64,000 nt of DNA from Chloroherpeton thalassium ATCC 35110. Lineage in GTDB: Bacteria > Bacteroidota > Chlorobiia > Chlorobiales > Chloroherpetonaceae. The translations under genes and the position numbers were made by a program. Under the pieces are notes generated by a model. That model ran no database searches and was not told the DNA's origin. It saw only the letters and a list, made by a program, of their open reading frames with translations. Of the stretch, positions 63,750 to 64,000 are shown piece by piece; position 1 is the stretch's first letter, and every line of letters begins with the position of its first letter. The stretch lies in contig NC_011026.1 of the NCBI RefSeq assembly GCF_000020525.1, positions 2,896,001 to 2,960,000 of the forward strand, read 5' to 3'.

Positions 63750-64000
63750 TTACGCCATTTCTGAGTTTGTTGTTTTTTCTTTGATTTTCATTGCGGCCTT
63801 ACCGGTACGGTTGCGCATGTAGAAGAGTTTTGCACGACGAACTTTACCGCGCTTAACCACTTCTATTTTTTCAATAATCGGAGAATGAAGCGGAATAATA
63901 CGCTCAACACCGACACCGTGAGAAATCTTGCGAACTGTGATGGTCTTCGACATGCCCACGCCGCGAATGCTGATTAAAATTCCCTGAAAAAGCTGTAAGC
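63750..64000 (-). CDS. rplS: 50S ribosomal protein L19 (C-terminal part)
   Basis: The frame enters from the right edge and gives about 82 residues, roughly the C-terminal two thirds of L19: [39 protein letters not shown], then [29 protein letters not shown]19 sits at the 30S-50S interface. The N-terminus lies outside the window. The Met at 63959 is internal, not the start. The 3' tail is about 10 residues longer than in E. coli. Confidence 0.95.
   Translation of the reverse strand, partial: LQLFQGILISIRGVGMSKTITVRKISHGVGVERIIPLHSPIIEKIEVVKRGKVRRAKLFYMRNRTGKAAMKIKEKTTNSEMA

Noticed and set aside
1-64000. CRISPR arrays, prophage or intact insertion sequences
   Set aside because: No regularly spaced repeats, phage structural genes or transposase with terminal repeats were seen.

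Overview
The window looks like chromosome from a gliding anaerobe of the Chlorobi/Bacteroidota (FCB) group, most probably a Chloroherpeton-like green sulfur bacterium. This placement is inference. It rests on moderate G+C, two tRNA promoters that fit the Bacteroidota-type consensus (TTTG, about 20 nt, TAnnTTTG), a mitochondrial-type aconitase, CarboxypepD-type domains on TonB-related proteins, and a PatA/CheY/CheW/MCP signalling operon of the sort that steers surface motility. No rRNA, phage, CRISPR array or intact insertion sequence was seen.

Layout. 0-4.6 kb (minus strand): a DUF3299 protein, a MacB/FtsX-like permease with a histidine-rich loop and a LolD-like ATPase (probable metal-linked ABC system), an unknown protein and a methyltransferase. 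4.7-15.4 kb (plus): photolyase, a hybrid histidine kinase whose last receiver has lost its aspartate, tRNA-Cys, a fused iron/thiamine-type ABC permease, the cell-shape genes mreC, mreD and mrdA, and an FAD-linked oxidase. 15.4-19.8 kb: an accessory stretch with an alpha-amylase frameshifted near its C-terminus, an AT-rich Crp-family regulator, an NAD(P)-binding protein and an orphan TIR protein resembling ThsB of Thoeris. 19.9-28.9 kb: envelope housekeeping (HtrA protease, EnvC, VanZ, TonB-like protein, murA, DUF58), upp, and a PerR/Fur regulator without its zinc cysteines. 29.1-29.5 kb: four tRNAs (Met, Glu, Arg, Gln).

The centrepiece is a minus-strand locus from 51.3 down to 29.7 kb. A cobalamin riboswitch precedes a binding protein, a FecCD/BtuC permease and a BtuD-type ATPase with a C-terminal extension. 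Then come a large TonB receptor, a second binding protein, a radical SAM/SPASM enzyme, a CobN-type chelatase, a second TonB receptor, ChlD and ChlI ATPases, and a second divergent CobN-type protein. Several junctions overlap by 4 to 14 bases. The second CobN homologue carries glutamate in place of the conserved histidine of the G-x-H-G metal-site motif. The locus reads as one import-and-metal-exchange system for corrinoids or other tetrapyrroles. It could insert cobalt, remodel salvaged corrinoids, or remove metal as reported for the CobN-like heme dechelatase HmuS. The sequence alone does not decide between these.

51.4-64 kb (minus): argH, acn, then a signalling operon in transcription order PatA-like, CheY-like, CheW, an unknown 605-residue protein and a chemoreceptor with a c-type heme motif (CxxCH). 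A small lipoprotein, a metallo-beta-lactamase-fold hydrolase and the 3' part of rplS end the window.
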